DNA from: Scortum barcoo
Taxonomy: Eukaryota; Chordata; Actinopteri; Centrarchiformes; Terapontidae
DNA: 64,000 bases
Assembly (NCBI GenBank): GCA_023238725.1
Contig: CM041538.1
Location: 13,638,880-13,702,879, forward strand
Direction: 5' to 3'
This document shows positions 60,311 through 64,000 of this stretch, piece after piece; positions within the stretch are counted from its first letter, which is position 1, and every line of letters starts with the position of its first letter. The position numbers and the translations under genes are program-made. The notes beneath the pieces are model-generated. The model was not told the origin of the DNA, made no database searches, and was given only the letters and a program-made list of their open reading frames with translations.

Positions 60311-62191
60311 AACACATCCACGTGATGGCCCCCACTCGAGCGTTTACTGCCTTTTACAGTCGCATGAACCGCCTGAAGCGTGCAGACAGGCCATATTTAC
60401 TGCCTTGTTTCAGCTGCCTCGGTTCATTATGAGATTAACTGATAAAATAATGGGATATTTATAGAAGCTGTATATTTTAAGTTCGAGACAACAAGTTCAT
60501 GTTCTTCTTTCATCAGCACAAACGTTGTCATCCTCCACCTTCTAATTAAAACAGTATAGAAAACAGTTGACACTTTTAAATCTCTAGCACCCTCTATAGT
60601 AAAGGGAGTGCATCTTGTTTTTAGGAGATCCTCTGTGTATGATCTGTGTTCAACTATTTGAAATCTTTTCATGTATATGCCAAGGACCAGTGGTGGAAAG
60701 GTTTACCCTAGCCCTAACCCCTAACTATAATATTAGTGTATTACGATTATGGGATTTACATGCAGACATAATTGTGCAGATAATAGTTACATCCATAACC
60801 TTGAAATAAAACATTCAAGATAGGGTTTCCTGCCTTTTGATAATTTCCTATGATGGATTATACAACATTCATCTATGATTCTGTTTGTATATTTCCTCTG
60901 TATTTCTAATTCGAGCAGAAAAAAAACAGAAATCATCACAACTTGCAGGTCTTGAACCTTGAAAATGAACTGAATCAGTGTTTCCTTCAAGCCAAGAATG
61001 AGCACAAAACCTTTGTACACAGCTTCAGACTTTAAAAAGGTCAAATGCAAATTAGCAGTGCCTTGTAAAACTATCAAAGAACATTTACAATTGCTGTGAC
61101 GTTCCTCCAGCATGGTGTGAAAGCAGTGGGTAGTCCCTTTGTTTTCCAGTAAAAAGCAGAGGAATTGACGTAAGACTGTGTAGGGGTTGGGGCCACGTTT
61201 CCAAAACGGGTCACAAATAAAACTGTTTGCACTTAACATACTGCAAGTTGTTTTGGATATAGAAATTATAATAGCATGTTTAAATAACATATCAAAAGAG
61301 ATGTTTCACTTTGTGCCTGAGATTTCTTTTCACATATAGCAGAAATTAAGATGCGGTATTCTGATGTGAATGGCTAAAACTTTTCTGAGTCATTCTGATA
61401 TGCTGATGTACAAGCTAAACCTGCATTGCCATGTGATGCCTTCCTCAGATAATAAGTCTCTAACAACACCTGAACTTTGTGACAAAGAGTCCAGGCACGT
61501 GACTTGAGGAAAAACAGATCACCTGTACAGACTGCATGAGACAAAATCAATCTCTGGTTTTGTGGCTCAGTAACTGGCAATTGTCACGTGCAACAGAGCA
61601 TTTTATTACATCTTAACATGTGCTGAAATAGATTTCCTCTCCGTGGTTTACAATGTACAATATATTGGTTTGTGTAATATTGTACTGTTATGCGTTCTGT
61701 TTTTTTCTTTCTCTATAAAGTCATTTAAGACCTGTTGGGATAAAGAGATACTTAACAGCACTCAAAATGTGCCTGCAGTTCAACATACAGGATCCAAAGG
61801 TATGTAGGGGGCCATACAAATTTCTTATAATAATCATTTCAGCCTCAGAGACTGCTTATGCATGGGGCTTCTGTTCTACACCCCCAAATACAACCACCAA
61901 CATTTTTCTTGCACTTTATTTGAAGGATTCTGTTCTTGTCTGTGACGTGAGAAAAACATGTACCTTTGTAAACCTATGATAAAGAGAACCCAAAACCCAA
62001 ATGTACATTTGAAATACTCTTCATCACTAAACCAAAAACAAAAAGAACGAAGTCTAGATTGATCAGCTTCTTTAGAGATAGAATTCTTTGATAGCTACAG
62101 TTAAATGATGTGCATTTAAAAGCTGTGTCTTTTATTGACTTGTTAGATCCTACTTTGTATAGTTGTGTGCCTTCCCAAACCCTCCCCACAG
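60311..62191 (+). other. Region upstream of the first ankub1 coding exon
   Basis: Probably a 5' UTR intron or intergenic DNA. AT-rich, with a short degenerate CCCTAA-like patch at 60706-60726. No coding exon recognised. Confidence 0.5.
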
Positions 62192-62311
62192 AACTTCTGC
62201 CCCCTCCCCGCAGTGACTTTGCATCTGACAAACACACCACAAACACACACTCCTCTGTCCCACCAGAGCACCACAGAGGAGCCAAACGGACGGAGGACAG
62301 ATGTCCTGACC

Positions 62312-62401
62312 ATGAGGGTCTGCATCTGCTTCAAGGGCTCCTGTGAGCCTTTTAACGTCCCTCCAGATCAGACTGTGGGTGCCTTAAAGCAGATGGTTAA
62401 G
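62312..62401 (+). CDS. ankub1: ankub1 coding exon 1 (residues 1-30)
   Basis: First strands and helix of the ubiquitin-like domain, ending QTVGALKQMVK, then donor GTAAGA, phase 0. Two similar acceptors (CCTCCCCACAG and CCTCCCCGCAG, exon starts 62192 and 62214) lie upstream and may begin the exon's 5' UTR part. Confidence 0.88.
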
Positions 62402-62760
62402 GTAAGAAAGAGCTACAGTACTGGTTCACAGCCATAAGTGTTAATGGACCTTAATCACTTGGCTAGTTTTGCCTGCATTTTAGAAAAACGGGCTTCTTGA
62501 TTTGAATGCGGTAGTAGAGGAAAAACAGACATTTTGAACATGGTTTATAAAGAACCTGTTTCTTGGTCAGAACTCTATCATGCCCCCATAAATCCCCCCT
62601 CTGTTCCTCTCTGTAGGAAAGCTTTCTTGTGCAACTCTCAGATGACAAGGAGGTCCGGGAGTACCTGGAGCTCAGCTACGGTGGAGCAGCACTGCAGGAC
62701 AGCTGGGCTCTGTGCGACGTGGGCATCACAAGTGGCAGTGCCATCCGATGCCTGATAAAG
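62312..62760 (+). CDS. ankub1: ANKUB1, N-terminal ubiquitin-like domain (partial gene)
   Basis: Two coding exons, 62312-62401 and 62617-62760, join in frame to the first 78 residues. These form a ubiquitin-like fold: MRVCICFKGSCEPFNVPPDQ at the start, and LSYGGAALQDSWALCDVGI corresponding to ubiquitin's FAGKQLEDGRTLSDYNI strand-turn. Similarity to vertebrate ANKUB1 is clear by eye, and position beside rnf13 supports it. The ankyrin repeats would lie beyond the right edge. Cellular role is poorly known. ATG has context ACCATGA; the frame stays open upstream to about 62165, but sequence there looks like UTR. The donor after the second exon is GTATTA. Confidence 0.88.
62617..62760 (+). CDS. ankub1: ankub1 coding exon 2 (residues 31-78)
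   Basis: Acceptor CTCTCTGTAG; encodes ESFLVQLSDDKEVREYLELS, then YGGAALQDSWALCDVGITSG and SAIRCLIK, completing the ubiquitin-like domain. Phase 0 at both ends. Confidence 0.88.
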
Positions 62761-63335
62761 GTATTAAAACATCTGAAGGGTTTAGAGCTTTGGAGCTGTG
62801 CTGGGATTTGCAGTAAATACAATCAGCTTACAATGATGCACATTGAGAGAGGATGCTCACGTGCTTATTTGCTTTAGCTCTACACCGAAGAAGCTATTTT
62901 TAATTAAATCCTTTACACCATTGTGATGCATTGTTGACATTAAAATACATTTTATTTTGCAAAGAAAATTATTTATTTTCATCAAGTTTCAGGGAGGTCA
63001 GAGGTTACTTATACAACTTCTATGCTTTATGTTGGGCTTATATGTACTACAAATAATCACTGACAATTCACTTTTAAAACAAATTATTGCCAATCCTTTC
63101 TTGCTGAAATTAGCATTTTACTGCATTCATTTCTCATCAAAGACATCCTTCTTACAACAAGTGAAATTTGTCATAGACTGGTGTGTTAATAGGCAACAAG
63201 ATGTTCCCATGTGAGCAGCAGTTTGGAGGGGAATGAGTTTATGACTGCCTGAGATCTTTAGTTTGTCCCAATTACTCAGTTTTTAGTACTAAGGCACATT
63301 CCAGGCTCATCACCAGGCAACTTTGTCTAAAACGC

Positions 63336-63375
<40 letters not shown>

Positions 63376-64000
63376 CCTTTTTTGGCTTTTGTCATCTCCT
63401 CATAAAAACTGTTGTTTTCTACAGGCCTTATAGTGCTTTGGTCTACTTTCACTCTTCAGCCATTTGCAAGTCTTGGTCTGGGTGATTCTGTTTTGACATT
63501 TTCATATCTTTTGCTCATTTCAAAGACACATTTTTTAACGGGTCATCCCTGCTTCTCAAATGTGTGCTTATATACAAATACAGAGCTTCTGCGGACAGAT
63601 CTATACATACATTGCAAAAAGCATGCCTGGGTTTCCCTCAGCTGAATTGGTACATTCAGGCTTTTCAAGCACTTTATTACTTTATGAGATTGTACATAAT
63701 GTCAACCACCGGGTGGCAGCAAAATCTTCTTTGCTCTTTGCTTGTGTGTAACTCTTGCTATTTTTACATTAAATAAAATAGATTACTAATAAAGTTACAT
63801 TACAATTCATGTATTAATTATGAATTATATTAAAACAACTTTAAAGTTATTCAATGTAAAACTATGACAGTTGTGGATGCCTTTCATCACCTTCAATCAC
63901 CATCAACCAGCTGCAAACAAATAAAATTTTATTAACCAAAAAGTAAAAATGTGACAAGGGTTTAACTTTTTTAAGAAAAACAGAAGGATTCATCTTGTAA
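62761..64000 (+). other. ankub1: ankub1 intron 2 (runs off the window)
   Basis: No third coding exon is recognisable before the window ends. Contains a GT microsatellite at 63339-63374. Confidence 0.65.
63339..63374. repeat. (GT)n microsatellite
   Basis: Uninterrupted GT run in ankub1 intron 2. Confidence 0.95.

Noticed and set aside
60688..60705. CAGTGGTGGAAAGG resembling the end of the hAT family
   Set aside because: Only about 14 bases match and no second end or target duplication was found.
60706..60726. Telomere-like CCCTAG-CCCTAA-CCCCTAA patch
   Set aside because: Only about three degenerate units; too short for an interstitial telomere.
62165..62311. In-frame upstream extension of ankub1
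   Set aside because: Pro/Thr-rich, overlaps likely splice acceptors, and known ANKUB1 proteins begin at the M(R)(V/I) start of the ubiquitin-like fold.

Overview
The window is nuclear DNA from a bony fish, most likely a spiny-rayed (percomorph) teleost. The genes are vertebrate, split by GT-AG introns, and their proteins are close to known vertebrate orthologues. The non-coding DNA is AT-rich and holds typical teleost repeats: a hAT element starting CAGTGGT, TTAA-flanked MITEs, a tRNA-derived SINE, Rex/L2-like LINE fragments, and long GT, GA and AT microsatellites. No bacterial-type operon, CRISPR array or phage is present.

Three protein-coding genes account for all the coding sequence I can support. 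(1) pfn2 (profilin 2), plus strand, about 10.0-18.6 kb. It has two constant exons and two alternative last coding exons, giving two 139-residue profilins. (2) rnf13 (PA-TM-RING E3 ubiquitin ligase), minus strand, from about 60.15 kb down to 19.6 kb. Nine coding exons join in frame to a complete 384-residue protein. (3) The first two coding exons of ankub1 (ankyrin repeat and ubiquitin domain protein), plus strand from 62.3 kb, with the rest of the gene beyond the right edge. pfn2 and rnf13 are tail to tail; rnf13 and ankub1 are head to head. To my recollection the same order and relative orientation (ANKUB1-RNF13-PFN2) is found on human chromosome 3q25, which supports the orthology calls.

Layout: 1-9.95 kb is gene-free, with a LINE reverse-transcriptase remnant split by a SINE (5.4-6.3 kb), an intact-ended hAT element (7.1-7.7 kb), and a LINE/SINE tail (8.2-8.55 kb). 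9.96-18.6 kb is pfn2. 18.6-19.6 kb is a short intergenic gap with a repeat fragment. 19.6-60.15 kb is rnf13, mostly introns with microsatellites, MITEs, a foldback element, an exon-derived duplication and a CpG-rich intronic patch. 60.0-60.3 kb is a CpG-rich promoter candidate, and 60.3-64.0 kb is the 5' part of ankub1.

The three genes do not form a pathway: profilin 2 acts on actin and poly-proline ligands, RNF13 is an endosome/lysosome ubiquitin ligase, and ANKUB1 is poorly characterised. I found no convincing new biological system. The most notable items are the charge-swapped alternative profilin exons, an exon-6-derived fragment in the next rnf13 intron, a nested SINE-in-LINE insertion with a clean target duplication, and an unexplained 204-codon ORF inside an rnf13 intron.
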